DNA of 64,000 nucleotides, from positions 2,898,501-2,962,500 of the forward strand of contig NZ_CP089928.1 of assembly GCF_021290385.1 (NCBI RefSeq), written 5' to 3'. The first letter of the stretch is position 1; the number at the start of each line of letters is the position of its first letter. The notes under the pieces are model-generated. The model was given only the letters and a program-made list of their open reading frames with translations. It did not search any database and was not told the DNA's origin. This DNA comes from Microbulbifer sp. YPW16. GTDB taxonomy: Bacteria; Pseudomonadota; Gammaproteobacteria; Pseudomonadales; Cellvibrionaceae. Shown here piece after piece: positions 17,994 through 28,207 of this stretch. The translations under genes were made by a program, and so were the position numbers.

Positions 17994-19055
17994 ATGAATG
18001 CCCTGAAAAAAGAAATCCAGCGAGTTTACGCCGGGATGCCGCGGCACCTCCGCCAGCAGCTGATTGCCGCCGGTATCTGGCTGGTGCTGGCCTGTTTCTG
18101 CGCGGTGGCGCTCAGCAACTACTATGCCGGCCAGCGCGACGCGGCGATCGCCCGCGACCGGGTCACCGCGGAGGTGGCCGCGGCCTTCGTGGCCAGCCAG
18201 AGCCTCGAGAGTATCGTCGCTGGTGATCGCATCAGCCTGCAGCTGCTGGCCAGGAATATGCTGGAAATGCCGGTGATCTCCGGGATCGCGATCCAGGACG
18301 TGGAGTCCAGCGCGCTGGCGCAGGGGGGCGACCTGGATAGTGGGGAGACCGTCAGCGCACCAGTGGTGTTGCACGACAGTATCGCCGGCAACGTGATTGT
18401 CCACCTGCAGCCGGGCGAGGGCGTGCGCTACCCCTGGGCAAGCCTGTTACTGAGCCTGGTGTTCGCGCTGCCGGTCAGTGCGGCGGCGGCCCTGGCGGTC
18501 GGCAGCCTGGCGGCCCGGCGCACGCCGGTGGTGGCGGCCCGCCCGGCGCCGCAACCGGAGCCGGAGGTCCTGGTGGGACTCTACCTGCGCCCGCTGAACT
18601 GGAGCCAGCTGGGTAACCAGTTGAGCCGCTCGGCGCTGGAGCGATTGCAGGATGAGCTGCGGGAACGCCTGGCCCTGCTGGGCAGGATCTACGATGCGCG
18701 GCCGCTGAAGCATGCCGGTCCCCAGCAGGGACTGGGCTTCTGCGGTGACGATGCCGCTTTCCGGGCCGTTTGCTGTGGCCTGTTGCTGCGCGAGTTACAG
18801 GCCGGCGGCCGCTCCAGTGGCCTGCAGCTGGCCACCGCTGTGGTGCCGGCAGCGCTGGAGCCGGCGGATTTCGGCGGTGAGCCGTTGCTGGGCCAGGCCC
18901 GCGACCTGGCCTTGCACGATGACCTGCTCGAGGCACCGTCCCTGAAAGGGCGCATCGCGGTGCACTCCGCCAGTTGGGGTGCCGCGGTTACCGGCCTGGA
19001 TGACACCTACCAGAAGCTGCTGGACAGCCAACTGCGGCAACTGCAGGGCGCCTGA
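17994..19055 (+). CDS. AhpA/YtjB (SMP) family membrane protein
   Basis: The 353-residue protein has two membrane helices, about residues 25-42 and 150-170, around a periplasmic domain of about 105 residues, then a cytoplasmic region with a Pro-rich linker. The layout and its position divergent from serB match the SMP/YtjB/AhpA family, whose exact role is unsettled. I start it at the ATG at 17994 (M-N-A-L-K-K-E-I); the frame is open further upstream, but that part runs antisense through serB. A hairpin follows the stop. Confidence 0.78.
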   Translation: MNALKKEIQRVYAGMPRHLRQQLIAAGIWLVLACFCAVALSNYYAGQRDAAIARDRVTAEVAAAFVASQSLESIVAGDRISLQLLARNMLEMPVISGIAIQDVESSALAQGGDLDSGETVSAPVVLHDSIAGNVIVHLQPGEGVRYPWASLLLSLVFALPVSAAAALAVGSLAARRTPVVAARPAPQPEPEVLVGLYLRPLNWSQLGNQLSRSALERLQDELRERLALLGRIYDARPLKHAGPQQGLGFCGDDAAFRAVCCGLLLRELQAGGRSSGLQLATAVVPAALEPADFGGEPLLGQARDLALHDDLLEAPSLKGRIAVHSASWGAAVTGLDDTYQKLLDSQLRQLQGA

Positions 19056-19079
19056 TTCCTCTTTTCCTTACCGCCCGGC

Positions 19080-19098
19080 CCGCCAGTGTGACTGGCGG
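19080..19098 (+). terminator. Hairpin after the AhpA/YtjB-type gene
   Basis: CCGCCAGT at 19080-19087 pairs perfectly with ACTGGCGG at 19091-19098 (3-base loop). A short T-rich stretch (GGTTTTACC) starts about 15 bases later, so termination would be partial. Confidence 0.45.
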
Positions 19099-19132
19099 AT
19101 CTGCCTGGGTCGGTTTTACCTCCTCCCTTTAC

Positions 19133-19150
19133 GTTTACGTTAACGTAAAC
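19133..19150. promoter_or_regulatory. Likely LiuR operator upstream of liuR
   Basis: GTTTACGTTAACGTAAAC is a perfect 18-bp palindrome ending 37 bases before the liuR ATG. MerR-family regulators bind such dyads between promoter boxes; a TTTACG at 19128-19133 and TGCTAG at 19154-19159 would sit about 20 bases apart around it. The assignment to LiuR rests on position and symmetry. Confidence 0.78.
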
Positions 19151-19187
19151 CTCTGCTAGGCTCCTGACACTCTTTCAGGAAGCCACT

Positions 19188-19619
19188 ATGAAGTCCGAGC
19201 AGAGCAAACCCGAAACGGAATCCGTGGCGGGTGCCGAACCCAGCAGTTACAGCATTTCCGACCTGGCCCGCGAGTTCGGTATCACTACCCGCGCCATCCG
19301 CTTTTACGAGGACAAGGGCCTGATCAGCCCGGCCCGCCGCGGCCAGACCCGTGTCTACCGCCCCGAGGACCGGGTACGGCTGATGCTGATCCTGCGCGGC
19401 AAGCGACTGGGTTTCTCCCTGGATGAGAGCCGCGAAATCATCGACATGTACGACCCCGAACACGGCAATGTCGAACAGCTGCAGCGACTGCTGCAACACA
19501 TCAAACAGAAACGCGCGCAGCTGCAGCAACAGCTGCGCGATATCCAGAGCCTGATGGGCGAACTGGACGAAGCGGAGGCCCGTACCCGGGCCTCGCTGGC
19601 AAAAACCAGAGAACACTGA
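19188..19619 (+). CDS. liuR: MerR-family regulator of leucine/isovalerate catabolism
   Basis: The 143-residue protein has an N-terminal MerR winged helix (residues 20-90): [25 protein letters not shown] is the helix-turn-helix and wing start. The rest is a coiled coil for dimerisation (about 95-140). There is no metal-binding cysteine set, which fits a metabolite sensor. It leads the liuABCDE genes, with liuA 26 bases downstream, and its likely operator lies just upstream. In Pseudomonas and Shewanella LiuR represses the same genes. Confidence 0.93.
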   Translation: MKSEQSKPETESVAGAEPSSYSISDLAREFGITTRAIRFYEDKGLISPARRGQTRVYRPEDRVRLMLILRGKRLGFSLDESREIIDMYDPEHGNVEQLQRLLQHIKQKRAQLQQQLRDIQSLMGELDEAEARTRASLAKTREH

Positions 19620-19644
19620 TGAGAGACAGATACACGGAGTCGCT

Positions 19645-20814
19645 ATGAATACCGCCTACCGCACCCTCAACTTCGGCCTCGGCGAAGAGATCGATATGCT
19701 GCGCGATATGGTCTACAAGTTCTGCCAGGCAGAACTGGCGCCACGGGCGGCACAGATCGACGAGGACAACCTGTTCCCGGCCGACATGTGGAAAAAGTTT
19801 GGCGAGCTGGGCCTGCTGGGGATGACCGTCGAGGAGGAATTCGGTGGCTCCAACATGGGTTACCTGGCCCATGCGGTGGCGATGGAGGAGATCTCCCGCG
19901 CCTCGGCTTCCGTTGGCCTGTCCTACGGGGCCCACTCCAACCTCTGCGTCAACCAGATCCGCAAGAACGGTACCCGCGAGCAGAAGGCGAAATACCTGCC
20001 CAAGCTCTGTTCCGGCGAACATGTCGGCGCCCTGGCCATGAGCGAGCCCAACTCCGGTTCTGACGTGGTCAGCCTGCAGTTGCGCGCGGAGAAGAAAGGC
20101 GATCGCTTTATCCTCAATGGCAACAAGATGTGGATCACCAACGGTCCCGATGCCGATACCTACGTGATCTATGCGCGCACCGAACCGGGCATCAGTTCCG
20201 GTGGCATCACCGCTTTTATCGTCGAGCGCGGCTTCAAGGGATTCTCCCAGGCGCAGAAACTCGACAAGCTGGGCATGCGTGGCTCGAACACCTGTGAGCT
20301 GGTATTCGAGGACTGTGAAGTGCCGGAAGAAAATATCCTCGGCGAGCTGAACGGCGGCGTGCGGGTATTGATGAGCGGCCTCGACTACGAACGCACTATT
20401 CTCTCCGGCGGCCCGGTGGGCATCATGCAGGCCTGCCTGGATGTCGTGGTGCCCTATGTGCACGAACGCAAGCAGTTTGGCAAGGCGATCGGCGAGTTCC
20501 AGCTGATGCAGGGCAAGCTCGCCGACATGTACGCCGACCTCAACGCCAGCCGCTCCTACCTGTATGCGGTGGCGCAAGCCTGTGATCGCGGTGAAGACTC
20601 GCGCAAGGATGCTGCTGCGGTGATCCTGTTTACCGCCGAGCGCGCTACCCAGATGGCCCTGCAGGCAATCCAGACCCTGGGCGGCAATGGCTATATCAAT
20701 GAGTACGCCACCGGACGCCTGCTGCGCGACGCCAAGCTGTACGAGATCGGCGCCGGCACCTCAGAGGTGCGCCGCATGCTGATCGGCCGCGAGCTGTTTA
20801 ACGAGACCCGCTGA
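19645..20814 (+). CDS. liuA: Isovaleryl-CoA dehydrogenase
   Basis: LiuA oxidises isovaleryl-CoA to 3-methylcrotonyl-CoA with FAD. The 389-residue protein has the acyl-CoA dehydrogenase N-terminal, middle and C-terminal domains. [11 protein letters not shown] and W-I-T-N-G flank the flavin. Glu249 in [11 protein letters not shown] is at the catalytic-base position specific to isovaleryl-CoA dehydrogenase rather than the C-terminal Glu of other family members. The R-Q-F-G-K and Q-T-L-G-G-N-G-Y segments are typical. Confidence 0.96.
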   Translation: MNTAYRTLNFGLGEEIDMLRDMVYKFCQAELAPRAAQIDEDNLFPADMWKKFGELGLLGMTVEEEFGGSNMGYLAHAVAMEEISRASASVGLSYGAHSNLCVNQIRKNGTREQKAKYLPKLCSGEHVGALAMSEPNSGSDVVSLQLRAEKKGDRFILNGNKMWITNGPDADTYVIYARTEPGISSGGITAFIVERGFKGFSQAQKLDKLGMRGSNTCELVFEDCEVPEENILGELNGGVRVLMSGLDYERTILSGGPVGIMQACLDVVVPYVHERKQFGKAIGEFQLMQGKLADMYADLNASRSYLYAVAQACDRGEDSRKDAAAVILFTAERATQMALQAIQTLGGNGYINEYATGRLLRDAKLYEIGAGTSEVRRMLIGRELFNETR

Positions 20815-20837
20815 CCGGTCACCACCGCAAAATTGTC

Positions 20838-20864
20838 GTAGGAGCGGCCCCGGGCCGCCCCTAC
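20838..20864. repeat. REP-like palindrome between liuA and liuB
   Basis: GTAGG-A-GCGGCCC pairs with GGGCCGC-C-CCTAC. The GTAGGAGCGGCC start is the form seen in Pseudomonas-type REP elements. Related ends occur at 8242-8315 and 22515-22539. It may tune relative liuA and liuB mRNA levels. Confidence 0.65.
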
Positions 20865-20904
20865 AGCCCAGACAAGGTTTACCTGCAAAGGCGAATCAGA
20901 GTTT

Positions 20905-22512
20905 ATGAACCAGCTACAGAGCAAAATTAACACCCGCGACGGGGCTTTCACGGCAAACCGCGAGCAGATGGAAAAACTGGTCGCGGACCTGCGCGACAAA
21001 GTGGAAACCATTGCCCGGGGCGGCGGTGAGCGCGCTCGGGAAAAACACCTGGCCCGCGGCAAGCTGTTGCCGCGGGATCGCATTGACGCGCTGCTGGACC
21101 CGGGCTGCCCTTTCCTGGAGTTTTCCCAGCTCGCCGCCCACGATGTTTACGGCGAGGAAGTGCCGGCGGCCGGTATCATCACCGGGATCGGCACAGTGTC
21201 CGGCCAGCCATGTGTGATTGTCGCCAACGACGCCACGGTAAAGGGGGGGACCTATTACCCCCTGACGGTGAAAAAACACCTGCGGGCCCAGGCCATCGCC
21301 GAACAGAATAACCTGCCGTGTATTTACCTGGTGGATTCCGGCGGTGCCAACCTGCCGCGCCAGGATGATGTCTTCCCGGACCGCGAGCACTTTGGCCGTA
21401 TCTTCTTCAACCAGGCCAACCTGTCGGCGAAAAATATTCCGCAGATTGCCGTGGTGATGGGCAGCTGTACCGCTGGCGGCGCCTACGTGCCGGCGATGGC
21501 GGACGAGTCGATCATGGTAAAAGAGCAGGCCACCATTTTCCTGGCCGGCCCGCCGCTGGTGAAAGCCGCAACCGGGGAAGTGGTCTCGGCCGAGGAGCTG
21601 GGTGGGGCCGAGGTGCACTGCAGGACCTCCGGTGTGTCCGACCACTATGCCAACAATGACGTGCATGCGCTGGAGCTGGCACGCCGCTCGGTCAGCCGCC
21701 TCAACCGCATGAAGCAACCGGGCCTGGATGTGCAGCGCCCGGTGGAGCCAATTTACCCGCCGGAGGAAATCTACGGTGTGGTTCCCGCCGACTCGCGCCA
21801 GCCCTACGACGTGCGCGAAATTATCGCGCGCGTGGTGGATGGTTCCGAGTTCGATGAGTTCAAGGCCCTGTACGGTACCACCCTGGTGACCGGCTTTGCC
21901 CGTATACATGGCTACCCGGTGGGTATCGTCGCCAACAACGGCATCCTGTTCGCCGAAAGCGCCCAGAAAGGCGCGCACTTTATTGAGCTGTGCGCCCAGC
22001 GCAATATCCCGCTGGTATTCCTGCAGAACATCACCGGCTTTATGGTAGGCAAGCAGTACGAGGCTGGCGGCATCGCCAAGCACGGTGCCAAGATGGTGAC
22101 CGCGGTTGCCACTGCCAGGGTGCCGAAGATCACCATCCTGATCGGCGGCTCTTTCGGTGCCGGCAATTACGGCATGTGCGGCCGCGCTTACGACCCCAAT
22201 TTCCTGTTCATGTGGCCCAACGCCCGTATTTCGGTGATGGGCGGTGAGCAGGCGGCCGGGGTGCTGGCCCAGGTCAAGCGCGACCAGATGGAGGCCCGCG
22301 GCGAGCAATGGAGCGCCGATGAGGAGCAGGCATTCCGGCAGCCGATCGTCGATGACTACGAACACCAGGGGCATCCCTATTATGCATCCGCCCGGTTGTG
22401 GGACGATGGGGTGATCGACCCTGCGGATACCCGGCGTGTTCTCGGCCTGTGCCTGGCTGCCGCAACCCATCGCGAGCCGGAAGAGACCAAGTTCGGCGTA
22501 TTCCGGATGTAA
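20905..22512 (+). CDS. liuB: Methylcrotonyl-CoA carboxylase, beta (carboxyltransferase) subunit
   Basis: LiuB transfers the carboxyl group from biotin (on LiuD) to 3-methylcrotonyl-CoA. The 535-residue protein has both carboxyltransferase halves. [13 protein letters not shown] (about 190) and [16 protein letters not shown] (about 415) form the two oxyanion-hole glycine turns for CoA and biotin. The [15 protein letters not shown] motif is specific for methylcrotonyl-CoA carboxylase rather than propionyl-CoA carboxylase. Confidence 0.97.
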   Translation: MNQLQSKINTRDGAFTANREQMEKLVADLRDKVETIARGGGERAREKHLARGKLLPRDRIDALLDPGCPFLEFSQLAAHDVYGEEVPAAGIITGIGTVSGQPCVIVANDATVKGGTYYPLTVKKHLRAQAIAEQNNLPCIYLVDSGGANLPRQDDVFPDREHFGRIFFNQANLSAKNIPQIAVVMGSCTAGGAYVPAMADESIMVKEQATIFLAGPPLVKAATGEVVSAEELGGAEVHCRTSGVSDHYANNDVHALELARRSVSRLNRMKQPGLDVQRPVEPIYPPEEIYGVVPADSRQPYDVREIIARVVDGSEFDEFKALYGTTLVTGFARIHGYPVGIVANNGILFAESAQKGAHFIELCAQRNIPLVFLQNITGFMVGKQYEAGGIAKHGAKMVTAVATARVPKITILIGGSFGAGNYGMCGRAYDPNFLFMWPNARISVMGGEQAAGVLAQVKRDQMEARGEQWSADEEQAFRQPIVDDYEHQGHPYYASARLWDDGVIDPADTRRVLGLCLAAATHREPEETKFGVFRM

Positions 22513-22514
22513 AT

Positions 22515-22539
22515 GGGGCGGCCGGTGGCTGCTCCTGCA
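22515..22539. repeat. REP-like element between liuB and liuC
   Basis: GGGGCGGCCGG followed by GGCTGCTCCTGCA is an imperfect inverted copy of the GCAGGAGC-GGCC...GGCCGCCCC element at 20838, read on the other strand. It is degenerate and gives a weak hairpin only. Confidence 0.45.
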
Positions 22540-22575
22540 AGAAATTGAAACACGCCCGAAGACAAGGACCCGATT

Positions 22576-23370
22576 ATGAGTGACAAGCTGCTGAGCGAAG
22601 TCGACAGCGAAGGTGTGGCTACGGTTACCCTCAACAGACCGGAAATTCACAACGCCTTCGACGATGACCTCATCCACCAGCTGGGCGAAACTTTCGACCG
22701 CCTGTCGCAGCAGCCCGGGGTACGCGCGCTGGTGCTGGCTTCGGAGGGCAAAAGCTTTTCCGCCGGTGCCGACCTCAACTGGATGAAGCGCATGGCGAAC
22801 TATTCCGAGGAGGACAACCGCCGCGATGCCGCGGGCCTGGCGGCGATGCTGTACAGGCTGGATAACTTCCCCGCGCCCACCATCGCCCGCGTCCAGGGCG
22901 CAGCTTTCGGCGGTGCCGTGGGGCTGGTGAGCTGCTGCGATATCGCTGTGGCGAGCGAGCGTGCCAGCTTCTCCCTGTCCGAGGTCAAGATCGGCCTGTT
23001 GCCGGCCACCATCAGCCCTTACGTGATCAACGCCATCGGTGCGCGCCAGGCGCGCCGCTACTTTGTCACCGCCGAACGTTTCTCCGCCGAACGTGCGCGG
23101 GAGATCGGCCTGGTATCCGAGGTCTGCCCCGAGGGCGAGCTGGACCTGACCGTGCAGAAGCTGGTCAACGCGATCACCGACAATGGCCCCCGCGCTGTGG
23201 CGATGGCCAAGCAGCTGGCGATGTCCATGTCCAACCGCGTGGTGAACGAGGAGTTGCAGGGTCAGACCAGTGCCCTGATCGCCGCGGTGCGCGTTTCCCC
23301 GGAGGGGCAGGAGGGCCTGCAGGCGTTCCTCGACAAGCGTGCCCCGGAGTGGATGAAAGGCAGCGACTGA
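22576..23370 (+). CDS. liuC: Methylglutaconyl-CoA hydratase
   Basis: LiuC hydrates 3-methylglutaconyl-CoA to HMG-CoA. At 264 residues it is a crotonase-fold protein. S-A-G-A-D-L-N-W-M-K-R-M (about 62-73) forms the first oxyanion loop, and V-Q-G-A-A-F-G-G-A-V-G-L (about 107-118) the second. The downstream S-E-V-K-I-G-L-L-P-A-T-I-S-P-Y motif is typical of methylglutaconyl-CoA hydratases. It is the fourth gene of the liu operon. Confidence 0.95.
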   Translation: MSDKLLSEVDSEGVATVTLNRPEIHNAFDDDLIHQLGETFDRLSQQPGVRALVLASEGKSFSAGADLNWMKRMANYSEEDNRRDAAGLAAMLYRLDNFPAPTIARVQGAAFGGAVGLVSCCDIAVASERASFSLSEVKIGLLPATISPYVINAIGARQARRYFVTAERFSAERAREIGLVSEVCPEGELDLTVQKLVNAITDNGPRAVAMAKQLAMSMSNRVVNEELQGQTSALIAAVRVSPEGQEGLQAFLDKRAPEWMKGSD

Positions 23371-23420
23371 GCGCCCTTTAACAGCAAGACAGGCTGCCGG
23401 GCCGATAGCCGGCGGCCACA

Positions 23421-25436
23421 GTGAATGAAGAGCAAAGCATGATTCGCAAACTGTTGATTGCCAATCGCGGCGAGATCGCCTGCCGCGTAATCCGCACTGC
23501 CCGTCGCCTGGGTGTGGCGACTGTGGCCGTGTATTCCGATGCCGACGCCAACGCATTGCATGTGCAGTTGGCCGACGAGGCGGTGCGCCTGGGGCCGGCC
23601 CCGGCACGGGAATCCTACCTGGATATCGACAAGGTAATCGGGGCCGCCCGGCAGACTGGCGCCGATGCCATTCACCCGGGTTACGGTTTCCTGTCCGAGA
23701 ATGCCGTGTTCTGCCGTGCCTGCGCCGAGGCGGACATTATTTTTGTCGGGCCGCCGGCTTCTGCCATCGAAGCGATGGGCTCCAAGTCCGCGGCCAAGCG
23801 GATTATGGAGGAAGCCAATGTCCCGCTGGTGCCCGGCTACCACGGCAACGACCAGGATGCCGGGACCCTGGCCGAACACGCCGAGCGTATCGGTTACCCG
23901 GTGCTGCTGAAAGCGGCGGCCGGCGGCGGCGGCAAGGGCATGCGCCGGGTGGACAGTGCGAAGGACTTCCATGACGCGCTGGAAGCGGCCAAGCGCGAGG
24001 CCCAGAACGCCTTCGGGGACGACCTGATGCTGGTGGAGCGCTATGTTCTGAGCCCGCGCCATGTGGAAATCCAGGTTTTCTGTGATGGGCAGGAAAATGG
24101 TGTCTACCTGTTCGAGCGCGACTGTTCCGTGCAGCGCCGCCACCAGAAGGTGGTGGAGGAAGCGCCGGCGCCGGGCCTGGACGAGGACCTGCGTCGTGAA
24201 ATGGGTGAGGCGGCCCTGCGCGCGGCCCATGCCATCGGGTATGTGGGTGCCGGCACGGTGGAATTCCTGCTCGATGCCAGCGGCGACTTCTATTTCATGG
24301 AAATGAATACCCGCCTGCAGGTTGAGCACCCGGTGACCGAGATGATCAGCGGCCAGGACCTGGTGGCCTGGCAGCTGGCAGTGGCCGCGGGCGAGCCACT
24401 GCCCCTGGAGCAGGACGACCTGCAGATCGATGGCCACGCCATGGAAGTGCGGATTTATGCCGAGGATCCGGACAGCGATTTCCTGCCGGCTACCGGCACG
24501 CTGCTGCGTCATCGCCCGCCGAGCGAGACCGATTCCGTGCGCGTGGATACCGGTGTGCGTGACGGCGATGAAATCAGCGTGCATTACGACCCGATGATCG
24601 CCAAGCTGATCTGCCATGGCCGCAATCGCCGCGAAGCCCTGGCGAAGCTGGACCGCGCGCTGGGGGAATACCAGATCGCCGGGGTGCGCCACAACATTGA
24701 ATTCCTGCGCCGGGTGATCAACCAGCCGGACTTTGCCGAAGGTCGTGTCACCACCCACTTTATCGACGACCATGCCGATGAGGTATTGCAGCCGCAGCGG
24801 AGCCTCACGCCGCTCAAGTGCGCAGCTATGGCGGTGGCGATCCATCGCCGCGAAGTGCGCGAGATGCGTGGGCGGGCACCGGCCGGGGACCAGTATTCGC
24901 CATGGCATGCCGGGGATAACTGGCGCAGCAACCTGACCAGCCAGCGCAACCATGTGGTCGACTACCACGGCCTGCACGCACAGCTCAGTTTCTCGGTGGT
25001 GGGTGACCGGTTGCAATGGCAATGCTCCGCCGACGATGCGGAAGACCTGGACGGCGAACTGCGCCTGTTACCCGGCGAAGATATTTCATTGCCGGACGGC
25101 CGCCGCGTGACACTGACCAGTGTGGATACCGTGGAGGGCGGCTCGGTCTTCTTCGATGGCGGGCAGGTAGAGTACCGCCTGCTGCCGCCGGATATCGGTG
25201 AGGGCGGCGAACATGCGCTGGGACTGGAAGCGCCCATGAACGGCACCATTGTCTCCCTGCTGGTGGAACCCGGTAGTGCGGTGGAAAAGGATCAACCGCT
25301 GCTGGTGATGGAGGCAATGAAAATGGAGCACACCCTGCGCGCGCCGGCTGCCGGTACCCTGCAGCAGTATTTCTGTGCCGCCGGGGAACTGGTGGACGGC
25401 GGCAGCCTGTTGATTGATTTTGTCGCGGAGGAATAA
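23421..25436 (+). CDS. liuD: Methylcrotonyl-CoA carboxylase, alpha (biotin carboxylase/biotin carrier) subunit
   Basis: LiuD carboxylates its own biotin using ATP and bicarbonate. Residues 7-450 are the biotin carboxylase (I-A-N-R-G-E-I-A start, the [14 protein letters not shown] loop, and the [10 protein letters not shown] catalytic stretch). About 480-600 is the subunit-joining region. The C-terminus is the biotin carrier with Lys634 in M-E-A-M-K-M-E-H-T. An in-frame ATG at 23439 (M-I-R-K-L-L) is an equally likely start. LiuD needs biotin, made by the bio genes 8 kb away. Confidence 0.96.
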   Translation: MNEEQSMIRKLLIANRGEIACRVIRTARRLGVATVAVYSDADANALHVQLADEAVRLGPAPARESYLDIDKVIGAARQTGADAIHPGYGFLSENAVFCRACAEADIIFVGPPASAIEAMGSKSAAKRIMEEANVPLVPGYHGNDQDAGTLAEHAERIGYPVLLKAAAGGGGKGMRRVDSAKDFHDALEAAKREAQNAFGDDLMLVERYVLSPRHVEIQVFCDGQENGVYLFERDCSVQRRHQKVVEEAPAPGLDEDLRREMGEAALRAAHAIGYVGAGTVEFLLDASGDFYFMEMNTRLQVEHPVTEMISGQDLVAWQLAVAAGEPLPLEQDDLQIDGHAMEVRIYAEDPDSDFLPATGTLLRHRPPSETDSVRVDTGVRDGDEISVHYDPMIAKLICHGRNRREALAKLDRALGEYQIAGVRHNIEFLRRVINQPDFAEGRVTTHFIDDHADEVLQPQRSLTPLKCAAMAVAIHRREVREMRGRAPAGDQYSPWHAGDNWRSNLTSQRNHVVDYHGLHAQLSFSVVGDRLQWQCSADDAEDLDGELRLLPGEDISLPDGRRVTLTSVDTVEGGSVFFDGGQVEYRLLPPDIGEGGEHALGLEAPMNGTIVSLLVEPGSAVEKDQPLLVMEAMKMEHTLRAPAAGTLQQYFCAAGELVDGGSLLIDFVAEE

Positions 25437-25438
25437 GC

Positions 25439-26335
25439 GTGTCGCTGCCAGCAAAAGTAAAAATGGTTGAGGTGGGCCCGCGCGATGGCCTGCAGAATGA
25501 AAAACAGGAAATTTCCGTGGCCACGCGGGTGGCGCTGGTGGACCGTCTCAGCGCCGCCGGCCTGCCGGTGATTGAGGCGGGCAGTTTTGTCAGCCCGAAA
25601 TGGGTGCCGCAGATGGCCGCCAGTGAGGAAGTTCTGGCTGCGATCGAGCGCCGCCCCGGAATTACTTACAGCGCGCTGACCCCAAACATGAAGGGCTACG
25701 AGCGGGCCCTGCAGGCCCGCGCCGACGAGGTGGCGGTGTTCGGTGCCGCGTCCGAGTCGTTTACGCAGAAGAATATCAATTGCTCCATCGCCGAGAGCCT
25801 GGAGCGCTTTCGCCCGCTGCTGGAGCAGGCGCGCGCTGACGGTATCCGGGTGCGCGGCTACGTGTCCTGTGTGCTGGGCTGCCCCTACGAGGGCGATATC
25901 GCTCCGGAAAAGGTAGCCGAGGTGAGCGCCGCGCTGCTGCAGATGGGCTGTTACGAGATTTCACTGGGTGACACCATCGGCGTCGGCACCCCGGAGGCCG
26001 CACGCAAAATGGTCGAGACGGTGGCCGCGTGCGTGCCCATGGAAAAACTGGCGGTGCACTTCCACGATACCTACGGCCAGGCGCTGGCAAACATCTATGC
26101 GGCGTTGCAGGCCGGGGTGACGGTGGTGGATTCGGCCGTGGCCGGGCTGGGAGGCTGTCCCTATGCCCGCGGTGCCTCTGGCAATGTGGCCAGCGAGGAT
26201 GTGCTCTATATGCTCAATGGCCTGGATATCGACACCGGGGTCGACCTGCACAAGCTGGTTGCGGCCGGAAACTTCATCTCCGCCGAGCTGGGCCGCGAGA
26301 GTAACTCCCGTGTTGCCCGGGCCATCACTGGCTGA
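25439..26335 (+). CDS. liuE: Hydroxymethylglutaryl-CoA lyase
   Basis: LiuE cleaves HMG-CoA to acetoacetate and acetyl-CoA, ending leucine catabolism. The 298-residue TIM barrel starts with [12 protein letters not shown], the metal and substrate strand. It ends with [15 protein letters not shown], where the cysteine is the catalytic signature. The H-F-H-D-T-Y-G-Q metal-ligand motif is present. It begins with GTG two bases after the liuD stop, preceded by a GGAGG that overlaps the end of liuD. Confidence 0.96.
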   Translation: MSLPAKVKMVEVGPRDGLQNEKQEISVATRVALVDRLSAAGLPVIEAGSFVSPKWVPQMAASEEVLAAIERRPGITYSALTPNMKGYERALQARADEVAVFGAASESFTQKNINCSIAESLERFRPLLEQARADGIRVRGYVSCVLGCPYEGDIAPEKVAEVSAALLQMGCYEISLGDTIGVGTPEAARKMVETVAACVPMEKLAVHFHDTYGQALANIYAALQAGVTVVDSAVAGLGGCPYARGASGNVASEDVLYMLNGLDIDTGVDLHKLVAAGNFISAELGRESNSRVARAITG

Positions 26336-26343
26336 TCCCCACC

Positions 26344-26372
26344 GCCCGGGGGCTGCCTGAGCCCCTTCGGGC
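26344..26372 (+). terminator. Hairpin after the liu operon
   Basis: GCCCG/GGGGCT pairs with AGCCCC/CGGGC around a 5-base loop, with a two-base bulge. It begins 9 bases after the liuE stop and has no U-tract. The position suggests the operon end. Confidence 0.5.
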
Positions 26373-26425
26373 GGCCCCTGCCATACAGAATCTGCTAACA
26401 TCGGCGCAAAGTCACCGAAACTGCA

Positions 26426-27682
26426 ATGCCGATGAAACTGCTGAAGATTTCCCTCCTCGCCCTCACGTTCCTGCTGGTTGTTGTTGCCCTCGCCGCCCCC
26501 GGATTTATCGGTCCTCAGGTGGAGCAGCAGTGGCAGCAGCAGTTCGCGCGCCTGCAGGGGGCCGATAACACCGGCTACCAGCGGGGCTGGTTCGGAGCCG
26601 AGGCGGGCACACGGGTCAGTGGTCGTGACGGTGACACCCGACTGCGCAGCGAGATCCAGCACGGCCCGGTGGTGTTTACGGCTGCAGGCCCGCGGGTGGG
26701 CCTGCTCTACAGCGAGACCCGCCTGTCGGTGGAACAACTGGCACCGGCGCTGCGGACCCAGCTGGAAAAAATTTACGGGCGCCTCGACCATAGCCCGGCG
26801 GTGCTGGAATCACTGGTGGGTGCCGACAACAGGGTCCGCAATGTGCTCAGGCTGGAGCCCTTCACCCGCAGCGACAGCGGCGGTGAGCTGAGTTTCGGCG
26901 GGGCCGAAATCGTGGTCGAGAGCGATTATGCCGGCACTGCGGTCGCCGGTACGCTGGAGATCGGCGCTGTGCAGCGTCGCCAGTTCGCGCTGGACAAGTT
27001 TTCGTCCGCTGCAGTGACTGGTCGCTTCAGCTTTATCCCGGGCGAATCCGGGGAATTGTCCCTGTCGCTGCCGGAACTGAAGGCCGACTCCGATGCCGGC
27101 CCGGTGGAAATCCGTGAGGCTACGCTGGCGCTGCGGGCCCGGCGGCTCGATACCGGGAACCTCGAAGTCCACTCCGATCTACAGGTGCCACAGGTCCAGT
27201 CTGCCACCCCGGTCTCATCCTTGCAGCAGCAGGTAACCCTGCCGGATATTGCGCTGGCGGACCTGGGGCATTTCCTCCATGCCCTGTTGCTGGTGCCCGC
27301 GGCAGAGCGCGACTGGCCCGAGATCATGCGCAGGCCATTGCAGCTCCAGCAACAGGCGGCAATCCAGTCGGCCAATGGTCCCATGCTGATGGACCTGGAT
27401 ATGGACTGGCGTGGCATGCCGGCGGGGATGCGGCCGGCAAAGCAGGCCCCCGGCCAGTGGCTGCAGCCGCTGGTGGGGACCATGACGTTCACTTCCGCCG
27501 AGCAGGCATTGATGCAGTCGCCGCTGGTGGGGCAGGCCATCGCGTTGCGGGAATACGGCCTGTTGCTGCAGGAGGGTGATGAGCTGCAGATGCTCCTGGA
27601 GGTCAATCGCGGTGACCTGCGGGTAAACGGCCAGCAACTGCCACCGGACCTCTTTATGCTGGCCCTGGGCGGCGGTTTCTAG
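26426..27682 (+). CDS. YdgA (DUF945) family protein
   Basis: The 418-residue protein has one N-terminal hydrophobic segment (residues 5-25), either a signal anchor or an uncleaved signal peptide. The Y-Q-R-G-W-F-G-A-E and I-Q-H-G-P-V segments are hallmarks of the YdgA/DUF945 family, large periplasmic beta-rich proteins of unknown function. It converges on the DUF4870-like gene. A start two codons downstream (M-K-L-L-K) is also possible. Confidence 0.85.
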   Translation: MPMKLLKISLLALTFLLVVVALAAPGFIGPQVEQQWQQQFARLQGADNTGYQRGWFGAEAGTRVSGRDGDTRLRSEIQHGPVVFTAAGPRVGLLYSETRLSVEQLAPALRTQLEKIYGRLDHSPAVLESLVGADNRVRNVLRLEPFTRSDSGGELSFGGAEIVVESDYAGTAVAGTLEIGAVQRRQFALDKFSSAAVTGRFSFIPGESGELSLSLPELKADSDAGPVEIREATLALRARRLDTGNLEVHSDLQVPQVQSATPVSSLQQQVTLPDIALADLGHFLHALLLVPAAERDWPEIMRRPLQLQQQAAIQSANGPMLMDLDMDWRGMPAGMRPAKQAPGQWLQPLVGTMTFTSAEQALMQSPLVGQAIALREYGLLLQEGDELQMLLEVNRGDLRVNGQQLPPDLFMLALGGGF

Positions 27683-27762
27683 GCGGTGCAATTGGCGCTG
27701 GAGGGGATAATGTCGCCCGCCGCCAGCAAGGCAGCGGGCTGGTATGCGAGGTCGGTTACCGG

Positions 27763-28116
27763 TCAGTAAGCGGGCCGGTTGTCTGCCAGTGTCAGCCAGC
27801 CACGTACCACGCGGTAGACCACCCACACCCAGCTGATGCCCAGGATCAGGAAGCCGAGGCCCATGATCCACCAGGTCAGGGAGCCGATCACAAACCACAG
27901 CAGGCTGAACCAGAAAGTACGGATCTGCCAGCGGAAATGCGACTCGGCCATGGTGCCGCGCACGTCGCCGCGCTTGACGTAGTTGATCAGCACCCCGACA
28001 AAGAAGGGCACCGCGGTAAACAGGCTGATGGCCTGGATCAGGTAAACGAGGGTGGCAAGGTCACGCCCGGACTGCTCGCGTGCTTCCTGGTTCTGGATCG
28101 GGTATTGCTCGGTCAT
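27763..28116 (-). CDS. Small membrane protein (DUF4870-like)
   Basis: About 117 residues with three hydrophobic segments (about 25-45, 62-82 and 84-105). The pattern Y-L-I-Q-A-I-S-L-F-T-A-V-P-F-F-V-G-V-L-I-N-Y, then S-H-F-R-W-Q-I-R-T-F-W, is like DUF4870/Tic20-type inner-membrane proteins. I use the ATG at 28116; an in-frame GTG twelve bases upstream is an alternative. No function is known. Confidence 0.75.
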   Translation of the reverse strand: MTEQYPIQNQEAREQSGRDLATLVYLIQAISLFTAVPFFVGVLINYVKRGDVRGTMAESHFRWQIRTFWFSLLWFVIGSLTWWIMGLGFLILGISWVWVVYRVVRGWLTLADNRPAY

Positions 28117-28207
28117 CGCTTCTCTCACAAGGGGTTCCGGCCATTATAGTGCGGCCCCGATACCGCTTTTCAAGCCGGACCCCATTTCGCACCGCCGCGT
28201 GCGCGGC

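Noticed and set aside
20914..23607. 897-residue open frame on the minus strand
   Set aside because: It lies opposite liuB and liuC and is a by-product of high GC content and codon bias.
23262..25022. 586-residue minus-strand frame opposite liuD
   Set aside because: liuD has all carboxylase motifs on the plus strand; the antisense translation is His/Gln-rich and featureless.
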